Source: Larix kaempferi (lineage: Eukaryota; Streptophyta; Pinopsida; Pinales; Pinaceae). From it: DNA of 64,000 nt. The notes beneath the pieces are model-generated. The model made no database searches and had not been told where the DNA came from. It was given only the letters and a program-made list of their open reading frames with translations. The DNA lies in assembly GCA_027924585.1 (NCBI GenBank), contig BSBM01000050.1, positions 186,001 to 250,000 of the forward strand, given 5' to 3'. Both the position numbers and the translations under genes were made by a program. Positions 1-11,114 of this stretch are shown piece by piece; position 1 is the first letter of the stretch; each line of letters starts with the position of its first letter.

Positions 1-2813
1 TAAATCATCCATGAACATCATAATAAATTAAAAATATCATCCATACACCTTCCTTGAATATTTGAAGGCATATGGAGCCAATTGGAGACCTAGAGACCAA
101 TACTAGTCAAAGGGAAATTACTAGTAAAGTTCCCTACATTGGCCAGAATTGTATGAGGAATTGAAGAAGTATTTTAAAGGTCCAAAAGCATCCCTAAAAC
201 ACATATTTATGTTATAACATCATCCATATACTTTCTCATAATATTTGGGATCATTTGGGGCAAATTGGAGACCTAGGCATCAAAACTAGTCAAAGGTCGA
301 ATTTGGGGAAAAGAGAGAAAAAATGGTCGTTTTAATAAAAAAATTAAAAAAAGGGTCAGTATTGCAGGAAATGTAGGTCTCACTGGTAGATTGATGGTCA
401 GGGATGAAACCGATGTAGCTAAATAATAACTCCCTAAGAATGAGTCCTCCTTGGGATCCTCCCTATGACCCCTCCCTTCCTCAATGCCTACCACTTCGGG
501 CCCTCTGTAAAACGTTAGCAACAAGGAAAAGGAGAACGGTCTCAAACCCCCAGGCTGCAGCACCAAGCCTCTATCACCTACTTTCCCCTCTTCAGGTTTG
601 GATGATGACTTCTTTGAAAGCTTCCCCATCGTGGAAGAAGCGCCAGACATGCACTATGTTGAAGCAAGATCCTAGAAGAAATGCGAGGGTGCCGGGTTAT
701 TATTGTGATACTCAACTTTTTTGTTATAACCTACTCTATAGTCTGTTTTTTAGTACTTTCATTATGCATGTTATGTATAAAATGAACCAGTCCCAGAATT
801 ACAATTGGGCAGGTCTATTCTCTATAGCCTTTTTTTGGTATGATTTTAGCTTTTTCAGTATCTATGAGCACTTGGGATGGTGGCTTCACCACCTTAGGCC
901 ACCCTAGATTGCTAACATACATGTAATTTCTGATGTATTTTTTGGCTCTCGGAATTAAAATACTTCTGCAACTTTACAAAATAAAAAAAAAATTCCTCAG
1001 CTATACACATACATATATAATGTTAAAATAGATTAGAGTATAATGGTGGCATTGCAACAAAAGGGGAAGGAAAATTTTTCTTTGTTACCTCCCTAAGTGG
1101 TTGATGCCACTGAATTTGTGAATATTATGAAAATGTACTTATATATATATATTTTAAATTCCTTAAATCCCATCGTCTCAAAACTTGCAAGAGATTTTCG
1201 TATAGTACTATGCCTTTCTAAAGAGGTAACTAGTGCTCAAGCTTACTATGATTTTTGGTTTTCTTTTGGTGGATTCCATAATAGGCATAATATATTTATT
1301 GTTTGTTTATTTGCAGAATATTGGTCTAGACTAAAGACAAAGCAAGGCTAAATGTTCTTTGCATAATAGTCAGACATATCATCAAAATATGTGCTACCGA
1401 TCTAACTATCATGAAAGTAATGTGAAAACTATATAAGCAAGATATCACAAAGGGAATATGAGAGCAAGGGAAAGAGGGTGACACCTTAACCTACCTGTGA
1501 TTCATGGGATTTGAGGATAGCATGAAGAGCCTATTAGTTACTTTCTTCACAAAATGTTTACAGAGTTATATACATGGATCCAAATTTTATTACACTAATT
1601 TATTCAAGGCAAACCAAAATGCTTGAAAACACGAAAGTTCTGGATTCGTATAAAAGATAAAAAAAAAAGAGATACGAATAAATCCCATTCTGAAAAATAT
1701 AGGCCTGAATTTAGCAGCTTATATTGTCTATGGGCCTTTACTCGCACAAATAGAAGTAGCTTGAAGTAGCTTCTTGTTGAGAGACTCCAGCTTCTTCGAG
1801 TACCCAAACCCTTAGGTATCTTTCCTCTTAGATAATTCTGCCTTGTTTTGAGAAACTAAAGCTTGCACAACTGACCCAATTTTGTAGGGACCAAACCCAT
1901 GATCCAATGGAGGAAAATGGTTGAATCCACAAGAGAAGTCAACAATATCTTGCTGTTGTTTTCCTGTTCACTGTATGCATGCCATGAAGTTTCTAGTTGG
2001 ATCTCCCAATATTGTATTATATATGCTACATTAGTTTATGAAAGGCCCAATTAATATTAGAAGACCTGCAACATGGCAGAGTAATTAATATGTAGTATTC
2101 TTTATTAATCCATAGAAGCAACCATGAACTCCTTGAGAAAGGAGTTGGATGCACACTTGATTTCATATAATATTGAAGGATAATTTGACTAGTTCAAATT
2201 CTACACCTAGAAATGGTATGAAATAATATTATGACTAGTACTATAATCCAGGAAATTAACCATTGCAAATTTGTATTCAAAATCCAAAGAGAATCGAGCT
2301 CCCCATTACAAAAGACTTAGATATGTAAACAAAACCATGACCAGAGATAAACAAATAATATCAAGTAGATATCTAAGCCACGATGGGCAACGTTTACTTC
2401 AAGGTTTACACCCATAATTCTTTACAAAAATAAAACTCTAACCTAAATCTAAGTAAAAAATCATGTTTGAGCTCGACGGTCGAAAATCATTTATTTTGAG
2501 ATATATACAAAACCGAATGTCAAAAACATACCTATAATATTCACCCAACGACAATTGACCATTTCCAATTATGCCCAGGTGGAAGCATATGCCATATAAG
2601 AAGGAAAACGGAAAAACATTAACATGACGCAATTTTTTAGGTTTAGACTTAAAGGGAATGAAAATTGCAACCAATTTTAGGTTTAGACTTCAAGGGAACA
2701 CATGTAATATTATTATAATTTTTTTACTGTTAGATTTAGATAATAAGAACTCCATTGAATCAAAAAGGGAATGCAAATTGCAACCAATTTTAACTGTGCG
2801 AATTCCAAAATAG
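1..2813. other. AT-rich intergenic DNA, no intact gene
   Basis: I see no recognisable complete gene here. Open frames are short and lack family motifs. A diverged duplication lies at about 30-130 and 205-300: both copies carry an ATCCATA...CTT start, a GGAGACCTAG core and an ACTAGTCAAAGG end. A short acidic frame at 514-675 is listed separately. A small local repeat containing TTTAGGTTTAGACTT occurs at about 2637 and 2677. Confidence 0.5.
514..675 (+). other. short acidic open frame, possible terminal exon
   Basis: A 53-codon frame with no start codon ends at TAG 673-675. It has an acidic C-terminus (residues LDDDFFESFPIVEEAP are readable). It follows TTAGCAACAAG, which could be read as exon sequence after a splice acceptor. 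I do not recognise the family. The look is that of a 3'-terminal coding exon or a retroelement remnant, but the length is compatible with chance. Confidence 0.2.
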
Positions 2814-3484
2814 TGTTGGAATATTATCACCATCATTATTTGTATTTGCATGCATTGCATGCATGCATGCATCCAATCATCAGTATGGTAGTCTCCTAGC
2901 ACCTAGTCCTTAGTTTTTCCCCCCTGAAGCTTGTCTCTAGCCATCAGTATCCCTCCTACCTACCTAGTGCGAATTGTTTTAATCATCTGGATACTAATGC
3001 GCCCTACTACACACTTCTAGGACCTCATCAGTTAGTTCATGCATTGATTGCTCAGTTAACTAATTGTAGCTCCCAGTTGTCTGTATCGGAGTGCCACTTG
3101 ACTACTGACAGTCTGTCATGCACCCTTTGGAGTATCCTTCACTATATTAGTGCTCACATGCATCAGTTACACTCAGTTAGACTCATTTTGACTGATCTTT
3201 GACTATCAGTGGCCACTACCACTGATTGGGTGATGGTTCCAATGCACTCCAAGCCATTCCTTAAGGAGAATTCAAATCACCTTCAGTGATATTGAATTCT
3301 ATTCTATTTTACTCTCATTTTTTTCCAGCTTACAGCTGATGAATGTAATTACAACAGTTTCCCACATTCTTTGAGTTTCATGTGTGAATTTTGATCATAT
3401 TATATATCTTCTTCTCTACAATTCTTTGAGTGAAATTGTGAGGTTTGTTCAATCTAAAGTGATCTCCTCTTGTGGAATTTCACA
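2814..3484 (+). repeat. 5' LTR of the copia element
   Basis: It begins TGTTGG, ends CACA immediately before the primer site, and its first ~420 bp match 6582-6984. Contained motifs include a TGCATGCA run, an ATTATATATC TATA-like stretch near 3398 and several CAGTTA(G/C) motifs. About 671 bp. Confidence 0.85.
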
Positions 3485-3496
3485 TGGTATCATAGC
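3485..3496 (+). promoter_or_regulatory. primer-binding site, initiator tRNA-Met type
   Basis: TGGTATCATAGC directly follows the LTR and differs at one base from the usual plant copia site TGGTATCAGAGC, which pairs with the 3' end of initiator tRNA-Met. It fixes the 5' LTR boundary and the plus orientation. Confidence 0.85.
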
Positions 3497-3775
3497 TTGT
3501 TACAGCTATTCGAATTGGAGCAGTTGCATCAGTCTATTGAAACAAAAAAAATCAGTAGAGCACCAAAATCCTTTGGATTTCCACAATAAATCCTGATGCT
3601 ATTTCTTTGAATTCACTAGAGCAATACAGTGATTTCTAGCTAGGTGTGAAGGATCCGATCAAAAGTGCTCATTTTCCTAAAGCAATGTTCTCTAGTTTCT
3701 GCAACAAATCTCTAGCCAAATTTCATTTGTTCTGCAAGTTTATTCCATCATTCAGAAGCACATTCAGTAGCTACT

Positions 3776-5032
3776 ATGGATCTAAAACTCACCTCCTTCA
3801 TCTATTTCGAATGGACAGCCAAAATGGAGATATTCATGCTCTCCAAAAGTCTCTCCATAGTGTTGAATTGGACAGCAGTCGAACCCACTGGTGCTACTGA
3901 TAAATCAAAGTATCTTGATAGACTTGATGAAGCAGTTGGACTGATACTCCTCAATATTTATGATGATCTACACTTTCATGTCATTGGTCTCAAAAATCCC
4001 AAGGAGGTATGGACCAAGCTTGAAACTCTGTTTGGGAAGAAAGATGATTTGAATGGTCACAGATTGGAAAATGACCTTATCTCTTTGATCCCCAGCAGTT
4101 TTGACTCAATCAATGAGTTCTTTACCAAGTTCACAAATCTAGTTTCACAGCTAAAGTCATATGGAATAGAGAAATAAGAGAAGCAGCTTATCCTTTCCAT
4201 TCTATCTAAATTGGGTCTTGATTACTCAGTTTTTGTCTCCACCTTCCAAGTAGCGAAGCTATCCATTCCAAATTGGAAAATGCCCACTCTTTCAGCATGC
4301 ATCCAGTCTCTCACACAAGAGCCGGATAAACTAGTGCAAATGGGAGTGAACAAACCAAGGATGGATTCAACTCTTGTAGCCGCAGAAGGGAAGAATGGGA
4401 ATGGAAAAGGGAATCAAAATGGAAAAGAAATAAAGTCGAATGAGAAGAAGCCAAGAGAGGCTCCCTATCAATCAGAAGGGGATTCAAACTCTAACAGAAG
4501 CAAGCAATCTCAAAAGGAGAAATTGAAATGTCCTTACTGTAACAGAGGATTCCATCCTGAGAGTGCCTGCATGAAGAAGACAATAGATCTAATGGCACAA
4601 CTACTTGAGAAAAAAAACCTCCCAGTACCTGTAGGTGCTAGAAGGAAGGGAGCTAACCCCATATCCGAGGAAAAGGAGAGGTGCCATGCACTCATGGCTG
4701 GTGCTTCAAAATATTCCTCCTTCATCATTGATTTTGGAGCATCAAGACACATGTCTGCTTCCAAGAATCTCTTCTCTGGTTTTGAATCCACAATTTTCCC
4801 TTCAATCTTGTTGGGGAATGATTCCGAGGCCTCCTCTCAGGGGATTGGAAGGATCAATCTTGAGGATGGGTACTTCAGTGATGTACTCTATGTTCCTACT
4901 CTTACTGCAAATATTCTTTCTGTCTACCAGATGACCCATACAGGAGTACCCAAGAAGGTCATCTTCACTCCTAATGAGGTCGAAATACAAGAGATGTCAA
5001 CTGGAAACATCATTGCAAAAGGTGTTTGCTGA
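3776..5032 (+). pseudogene. copia gag and protease, broken
   Basis: One frame runs from the ATG at 3776 to the TGA at 5030-5032, with an internal TAA at 4175-4177. The first part is a copia gag of the UBN2 type (WTKLETLFGKKDDLN, then the LVSQLKSYGIEK region). A CCHC zinc knuckle (CX2CX4HX4C) lies at about 4528-4570. An aspartic protease follows at about 4720-4760. Its catalytic triplet reads D-F-G instead of the D-S/T-G of the family: codons GAT TTT GGA at 4730-4738. Loss of that Ser/Thr would be expected to inactivate the protease. After 5032 the frame collapses until the integrase zinc-binding part resumes in another frame near 5160. Confidence 0.85.
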
Positions 5033-5159
5033 TCACAATTCAAAACTCTATGATTTTTCTCACTCCCTACCTTACTCAAAATAGAGTGCTCTACACACAC
5101 ATGCAAATGAAGAGAGCAGAATTTGGCATGAAATATTTGGGAACCTCAACTACAAGTAC

Positions 5160-6422
5160 TTGCAAGACATGCACAATCAAAAAATGGTTGAAGGACTACC
5201 CAATATCAAATTTTATAAAGGCACCTGTAAAGGTTGTTTGATTGGAAAACATCCAGAGCATAAGTTTGAGAAAGGGAAGGAAAGGAGAGCCTCTCAACCT
5301 GTTGAACTGATTCATAGTGATGTTTCAGGACCACTTTCTAATCTATCTCTGAACAAGGAAAGGTATATCCTAACTTTCATTGATGACTATTCTAGATTCA
5401 GTTGGGTGTATTTTCTTAGATTAAAATCAGCAGTGTTTGGATACTTCAAGTTCTTCAAAGCTTCTGTAGAAAATTTCTCTAACAGAAAGATCAAGGTCCT
5501 CCACACTGATAATGGATGAGAGTATGTAAAGAGTGAGTTCCAATCCTTTTGTGCAGATGAAGGCACAGAGATGCATCACACCGTTCCCTACACACCAAAA
5601 CAAAATGGTGTTGTCGAGCGAAAGAATAGAACCTTGAAGGAGATGGAGACCTACATGCTAGAGTCTAAAGGATTACATCCTAGTCTTTGGGAAGAAGCTA
5701 TCGACTATGCTGCTTATCTCCAGAACAGAGTCCCTCACAAAGGATTGAAAGGTAAAACTCCTTTCGAAGCATGGATGGGTTACAAACCTAATGTATCTCA
5801 TCTTAGAGTCTTTGGATCCAGATATTGGGAAAGGATTCCAACTGACAAAAGGAGAGCCTTAGATCCACAGAGCAGAGAGTGCATACTAGTTGGTTATGCA
5901 CTGAGTGCAAAGTCCTACAAAATTCTAGATCTAACTACTATGCAAACATTCCTTGAAATAAGTTTTCAGTTTGAGGAGTGGCCACTGCATGATACTCATC
6001 ATGTTGATGAAAACAACTTGCCTACCACACCACCACTGCTTCATGAACAAGAGAGCGAAGCTTCCTCTCAAGAAAGTTCAGATTCTAAGTCCGAAAATGA
6101 TGAAGAGCGAATGCTAGATCCAGATCCACAATAACCTGAAAATATAGAACCTGAAAGTGAAGATGAGCGAATGGTGGATCCAGATCCACAAGAAACTGAA
6201 GATATAGAACCTGAAGATCCTCCTCTTTCCAGATGGGCTGCCATAACTCTTATATACGTCGATGATCTTGTTGGATATCCACTTGATCCAAGAAGAACCA
6301 GATTTGATTTTCAGAATGGAAGGTTTTCACTTGCTCACATAGATCCACTTCTTACCGACAATTTCTTTTTCGGTGAAGAAGTTCACTTGCCCCCTCTTGG
6401 GGTGAGTGATGCACATGCTTGA
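5160..6422 (+). pseudogene. copia integrase and linker, RT absent
   Basis: The frame resumes with the end of the GAG-pre-integrase zinc region (CKGCLIGK). It continues through the integrase core: Asp in HSDVSGP near 5320, Asp in TDNG near 5508, Glu in VVERKNRT near 5612. Stops interrupt it at 5517-5519 (TGA, immediately after TDNG) and 6132-6134 (TAA). After the integrase comes an acidic linker with two imperfect ~60-bp copies (the DPDPQ segments near 6115 and 6175). A short tail ends at 6422. No reverse transcriptase palm motifs follow. The element goes straight to the polypurine tract and 3' LTR, an internal deletion of roughly the last third of a copia polyprotein. Confidence 0.85.
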
Positions 6423-6581
6423 TTAGATTTTTACAGACTATCTTGAGGGGAGTTTTTTTCCCACTAGGTTTTCCCTCTTTCCTCACTTTTATTTAGATTT
6501 TTGTACAGGGTGACCTTTGGTATCAGTTACCAGGGCCCTATTTTTTTAGTTATATTTCCTCATAGTCTGGCTTGCGGGGGG
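6423..6581 (+). other. copia 3' untranslated part and polypurine tract
   Basis: Noncoding DNA between the last open frame and the 3' LTR. GCGGGGGG at 6574-6581 directly precedes the TGTTGG of the LTR and is the likely plus-strand priming tract. A second purine run (TTGAGGGGAG) lies near 6442. Confidence 0.6.
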
Positions 6582-6984
6582 TGTTGGAATATTCTCACCT
6601 TCATTATTTGTATTTGCATGCATGCATGCATCCAGTCATCGGTATGGTAGTATCCCAACACCTAGTCCTTATTTTTGGCCCCCTTGGAGCTTGTCTCTAG
6701 CCATCAGTAGCCCTCCTACCTACTTAGTGCACATTTTTTTCATCATCTGGATACTAATGCGCCCTAATACACACTTCTAGGACCTCATCAGTTAGTTCAT
6801 GCATTGATTTCTTAGTTAACTAACTATAGCTCCCAGTTGTCTGTATCGGAGTGCCACTTGACTACTAACAGTCTATCATGTGCCCTTTGGAGTCTCCTTC
6901 CCTAGATTAGTGCTCACATGCATCAGTTAGACTCATTTTGACTGATCTTTGACTATCGATGGCCACTACCACTGATTGGGTGAT
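6582..6984 (+). repeat. 3' LTR of the copia element, truncated
   Basis: Starts TGTTGGAATATT and follows the 5' LTR closely (for example the shared ATCAGTTAGTTCATGCATTG), with substitutions and small indels. Similarity stops at 6984, where the 5' LTR continues GGTTCC but this copy continues into a coding frame. About 270 bp of LTR are missing. Confidence 0.85.
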
Positions 6985-7694
6985 TCAATGAGATTCAAAG
7001 TCAATACTACTATTCAGACCAAGTTAGCATAATGGTCCATATCACGTACAAGCACGCGCCAGAGAGCAGCCACGACATGAGGATAATATTGAAAGAGACC
7101 AACTTCTACATTAGTGACGACAGGTGCCACGACCTACATTATGTGCAACATTGCTTCAAAATTTTCTATGATCAGCTGAAGGAGAGAGGGATACATATGG
7201 ATCAGCGTTGGATATGGTCAGATGGTTGTGCAGGCCAGTTCAAAAATGCACGTGTTTTCCAGTGGTTGAGTATGTTGCACAAGACTTATAATGTGTTGCA
7301 TGTATGGAACACTTTTGAGACCGGGCATGGAAAAGGAGAGCACGACGGGGCTGGAGCATGTCTCAAAAATGTCCTACGAAGGTAGGAGATGAGGTGCATG
7401 GGAGGCCCTCATATTCGGAATGCCGAATCCACAGTTCGATGGTGCAAAGAAAAAATGTCAGATCGAACCACAGAGCAACACATACCAACAGGTAGAGGAC
7501 ATGTTGTCAGAAATTTCTGGAATGTAGTTGATATAGATCGATCACATTCTTATAGTTGTAGTAATGTGCAAGGAACTCGTGGATTTCATTCGGTTCGAAG
7601 CTCAAACAATCCTTTATTTGAAATATGGACGCGAAAACTTGCTTGATTTTGTGGGTCTTGTAGCAGTTGTGAGTGGGATGAGTGTGAATCAATG
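6985..7694 (+). pseudogene. transposase-like gene, 5' part (split by gypsy-1)
   Basis: One frame is open from about 6985 to the retrotransposon insertion, apart from TAG at 7383-7385 and TGA at 7644-7646. It contains WSDGCAGQFKNARVF at about residue 57-71 counted from the ATG at 7032, and a downstream HGKGEHDGAG motif. An SDG...Q(F/Y)KN followed by HGKG..DG.G pair is familiar to me from DDE-transposase-like proteins of plants and animals, but I cannot name the family with confidence. The frame continues as a Cys/acid-rich segment (CGSCSSCEWDECES) exactly to the target duplication CAATG (7690-7694). It resumes in phase at 23283 on the far side of gypsy-1. The start is missing because the copia LTR fragment is fused upstream. 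Confidence 0.7.
7690..7694. other. target-site duplication, left copy (gypsy-1)
   Basis: CAATG at 7690-7694 is repeated at 23278-23282, immediately outside the two LTRs. A perfect 5-bp duplication is the usual signature of LTR-retrotransposon integration and proves that both flanks were once contiguous. Confidence 0.95.
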
Positions 7695-8673
7695 TGTTAT
7701 GTGGAATTCTGCCCTACGGATAAGTCAAAATTCCCTTAGACTAAAGCAGACTTTAACTAACTCTAGGCTAAGAACAAAACAAAACAAATGCTACCTTGAA
7801 TCCCTAGATCTAACAAACATCTCAGGATTAAAATGCTGAAGAGAGTAGAAGGATTTTAACTGACCTTCTATCCAAACGCTTGTCTTTGGTATTTGCTCCA
7901 AGCTCCAAGCCCTCACAAGTGAACCTGTTAAAATGGAACCAAAACACAAGAATGCACTATTCTCTAGCAACCTGAAGCATGAGTTAGGATCTAAATCTAT
8001 GAAAGATACAAATCATATCATTAAAACAAGATTAACACAAATGATTTGGGAAAACAAGACAAGTTATTCCATTACAACTTGAAGAGTACTTACAAAGGGT
8101 GCTTGATGTCCAAGCCAATCTTCCAACTCCAAGTGTCTTCTCCTCTAGCTATCTCCACAATGCTGTAAGACCATAAGTTTGGTGCTCTCAAGAGTCCCTC
8201 TCTTTCCAATGGCATACCTCTCTTTTATAGTGAATGGTGAGGTTAACCAACAAGAGAGATGGGTGGATCTAAGGAGAGATAAGTGGATTAGGGTTTCTAA
8301 TCGAAGGAGGTGAGTTGAGATCGAATCAAGGACCCCAATCTTCCATTATCTTCGAAAATCCAAAATCCCACGAGCCAAGGGAAAAAAGCTATTAAAAGAG
8401 TACCGCGTTTTGCAAAGACTGCAGAACGCGGCACTGCCGCGCTTTGGGGAAATATCAGAACGCGGTAGTGTCTAGTACCGCGTTGTAGGAAACTAGCAAG
8501 GCGCGGTAGTGTGTGGAAATAAAGTCCAAGGTGGGTCAAAACTTTCCAGGGTGGATTCACTTTCAAGGTTGACTCATTATCTGTCTCTTCTGGATGGTTC
8601 AAAACAGTAGGGAAAGTGTCGTCAACTTGTTTAGTGATGGGGATGCGACACTGTGAAACATTGAGGTATAACA
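7695..8673 (-). repeat. 3' LTR of gypsy-1 (left)
   Basis: 979 bp, TGTTAT...ATAACA. It matches 22298-23277 except for four substitutions (near 7747, 7835, 8290 and 8543) and one missing C in the TACCGCG motif near 8478. A minus-strand TATA box (TATAAAA) lies at 8223-8229. A GC-rich segment at 8401-8515 carries TACCGCG and CGCGGTA motifs, with an inverted pair at 8461-8467/8476-8482. Confidence 0.95.
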
Positions 8674-8690
8674 GATGCCCCCTAAAGTGT
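8674..8690 (-). promoter_or_regulatory. polypurine tract of gypsy-1
   Basis: On the minus strand CACTTTAGGGGGCATC immediately precedes the 3' LTR. A G-rich purine run at this position is the plus-strand primer of LTR retrotransposons. Confidence 0.7.
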
Positions 8691-9784
8691 GAGGTCAGAA
8701 GGGAGTGATGGCCGAAAGACTTTACGAATATAATGTGCAGAGATAGCATCGAGGAGAGCGACACGGAGCTGAAATAGAAACAAAGTGTTAGATATACCAC
8801 CGAGGCGGGCATTCCCATGCTCGGAAACAGATGACTCAAAGCATGGCTGCCGACCAATACATTGCAGATCCATGAGTACTGAGATAATGTAAACTGTGGA
8901 CAGATCATGGCTACTATGAACAATCGTAGATCCATGAGACAATAATGACACAGCCACGACCAATACAATAAGTGGATCTGTGTGACAATACAAGAGACAT
9001 CTCCATCGCAGCCTAGACGCAGTCGAGACACAGTGATGCGTCCAGGGTCTTCTACCCGATCGCATAAAGATACGAATCTAACCATGTGATTACAAGGTGT
9101 TGAAGTCGAACATGGAAGAAACCATTTGATTACCGGTCAATGACGTGGACCGTTAACAAATGCGAGGGAGATCACCAATAATGACAATGATTCCCAAGGT
9201 ATCAATAGTACATCTCAACGAAATGCAAATGAATGAGTTGATGTCGAGCATCCGAGAGATCGTTTGATCACAGGTCAATGATGTGAACCTACTGTCAAAC
9301 GCGAGGAAACCTGCCATTGAGGCATGCAGGTACTAAGGTACTAATGGTTGATCTCTAAGTCTAATTCCCGGATAGTGATTTGGTGTCGACAGGAATAGAC
9401 TCGTCGAAGGTGGGCCATGATGAGTCCCACATCATCGACACGAAATCGGCACATATGATAGGATGACGAAGTAATGGAGTATGTACTGACACAGCGGAGG
9501 CCTGACACAATGAATGACTCGATACAATGCAACCCTTTGAACATATAACGGCATCTAACAAGACTTGGCAACAGGGATTATTGATAAATAGAGGATAGAC
9601 ACCGGATGAGCGGACTCGTGGCCAGGGAGACGACCCATGATGATGACTATGACTCAATGAAAGACGGATACCCAAATATAGACAAGAGATGGACACATGC
9701 CATGTTCAAAGGTAACGACTGACAATGCTGCCATAGATAAACTTGACTTGTTCCCCCATATTTCCCCGACATGATGGACGAGTA
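8691..9784. other. gypsy-1 3' region, noncoding part
   Basis: Between the polypurine tract and the hairpin array no frame shows a known domain. The open frames that span it overlap each other and the LTR and look fortuitous. Phrases such as GTCAATGATGTGAACC recur (near 9148 and 9276), suggesting old internal duplication. Confidence 0.5.
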
Positions 9785-10450
9785 CCTCTTTCTTGTTTTA
9801 CGAGCTTGAAGAGGATAACAGATGCTCGGTGTAGCTCATCTCGTGGATGAGTCCAATCTCACATGTTTTACGAACCTGAGAAAGGAGGGGTTCGTCCCAA
9901 CGTGGGTCCTTCGATGTTAATATTTTAACGAGTCCAAGGAAGGAAAACTCGGTAGTTTTTCATATTTAGAGAGCCTGAAAAACTTAAAGGAAGCTCCATA
10001 ATGTACTTTTTCGTAAAATTTAGTCTCTCGATCCCGAAAAAGTGTAAAACAATTCCCGAGAGAACTCTCCCAGTCGAGATGGACTGAGGTATACCTTTCT
10101 CGTAAAATAGTCTAGACGGGCCGAAAAAGGGGTAACCTATCACCGAATAGACGACCTTTCAAATACTTTTACAAGTGTGAAAGAGTCAAGATCACTTGGC
10201 AATCTTTTCAATTTTAAGGAGTCTGAAAAGAGCTTAACTATGGACTCCTATGGTCTTTTTCGTAATTTTAAATTATTCTGGTCCGAAAAAAGAATAAAAT
10301 ACAACCAGGATAATACTTTCCTCATCGTTTAACGAGCATGAGTAAAGCTGACCGTACTCGACACCACTTACTTGCGTTTGACAAGCACGACACAGGTGTG
10401 AAAGCGCTTGGAATCTTTTTCAAGTTTTAAATCCAGAGCACGAAAAATAT
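9785..10450. repeat. array of ~10 short hairpins with TTTTTCG/CGAAAAA arms
   Basis: A run of inverted repeats, each about 30-50 bp and spaced about 50-80 bp apart. The clearest are 9954-9984 (AGTTTTTCA/TGAAAAACT, 9-bp perfect arms), 10005-10043 (ACTTTTTCG/CGAAAAAGT, 9-bp perfect arms), 10204-10232 (CTTTTCA/TGAAAAG) and 10253-10296 (CTTTTTCG/CGAAAAAAG). Related pairs lie near 9785-9814, 10097-10133, 10156-10183, 10316-10347 and 10412-10446. Loops are AT-rich and often contain TAAAATTTAG or TAATTTTAA. The array lies upstream of the TATA box of the antisense gene and in the 3' part of the sense transcript. It could be a regulatory array for either. Confidence 0.75.
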
Positions 10451-10623
10451 AAAGTGGGCTCAATATGAAGGTCAAATTACGAATAAACACCGGTATGAAT
10501 GCATCCCGTTTCTACCGCAGATCCTGTCAATAAATGCTCAACAACTGGACATTAGCAATGTGAACAAGGGTTTATTTATTTGAAATAGTAATTAATTAAT
10601 TAATTAAAAATGTGAAAAAATGC

Positions 10624-10630
10624 TATATAA
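10624..10630 (+). promoter_or_regulatory. TATA box of the antisense gene
   Basis: TATATAA in the context GCTATATAAGGC, plus strand, inside gypsy-1. About 140 bp downstream is a consensus splice donor, so a start site near 10655 would give a short 5' untranslated first exon. Confidence 0.55.
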
Positions 10631-10766
10631 GGCATGGTAAAAATAGAAATTACTATTCATTTGTGTTTTTTTACCCAAAGGAGACATTTTTACCCATTTT
10701 GGAGCAAAATTTCAAGGATCGATACCGAGAGTTCTGGGACACCACTTCGACCGCCGTCTGCGCCAG

Positions 10767-11089
10767 GTAAGAGTGCTTGATCCCCTCTTTCATTTCATGT
10801 AAGAAATTTTTGCTTTCACCGGGAAAAAATTAATTTTTTGGCAAGCCCTTTTGGGCAAGAATCGCTCACCGTACTACCGCGCGGGGGTCCTATCGAAAGG
10901 TGCGGTACTGTTGAACAGTACCGCGCTGTAACCCCAAAATGAGGCGCGGCACTGTGGACTGCCGCGCGGTAGGGTGTCCTCCAGGCGCGACACGTGCGAA
11001 ATTTAAGTTCAAAAAATTAAATTTTCTCCAATTTTTTGCTGGAAGTAAGTTGTTAAATAGTTACTAATTGCTTTGTTTGCCTTTTGCAG
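10767..11089 (+). other. 5'-untranslated intron of the antisense gene
   Basis: The donor GCGCCAG|GTAAGAG is at 10766/10767. The acceptor CTTTTGCAG|GG is at 11089/11090. A branch-like TTACTAATT lies at 11061-11069. The intron contains the GC-rich palindrome cluster at 10866-10990. Exon 2 begins 25 bp before the likely start codon. Confidence 0.6.
10866..10990. repeat. palindromic CGCGGTAC cluster in the antisense-gene intron
   Basis: 10902-10924 is an 11-bp perfect inverted repeat around one base (GCGGTACTGTT, G, AACAGTACCGC). 10944-10951/10960-10967 is an 8-bp perfect pair (GCGCGGCA/TGCCGCGC). The same motifs recur in both LTRs and at 21945-22065 in the leader. Confidence 0.85.
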
Positions 11090-11114
11090 GGATTTGCAAC
11101 TTATTTGGAGCAAA

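Larger units (their letters stand above)
2814..6984 (+). mobile_element. Ty1/copia LTR retrotransposon, RT-less and truncated
   Basis: A 5' LTR beginning TGTTGGAATATT, an initiator-Met-type primer site, a gag-protease-integrase reading frame, a purine-rich tract (GCGGGGGG) and a partial 3' LTR define a Ty1/copia element on the plus strand. The domain order gag, protease, integrase is the copia order. The reverse transcriptase and RNase H expected after integrase are missing. The coding part contains several stops and a frameshift, so the copy is dead. The 3' LTR ends abruptly at 6984, where it meets an unrelated transposase-like gene. No right-hand target duplication can therefore be found. 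The 5 bp left of the element are AATAG. Confidence 0.9.

Noticed and set aside
273-650. 125-residue minus-strand frame
   Set aside because: Low-complexity antisense of the short acidic frame, with no motif.
6240-6300. IYVDDLV in the copia linker looked like the RT catalytic box
   Set aside because: It is preceded by SRWA and followed directly by GYPLDPRRTRF, the linker that comes before RT in such elements. No other RT motif is present, so it is probably fortuitous.
8297-9085. 262-residue minus-strand frame across the gypsy-1 LTR edge
   Set aside because: It starts inside the 3' region and runs through the polypurine tract and LTR. The right LTR carries only its LTR part, and no domain is seen.
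9841-9880. Hammerhead ribozyme (GGATGAGTCC near 9846)
   Set aside because: The CUGAUGA core and the matching GAAAC are not both present.
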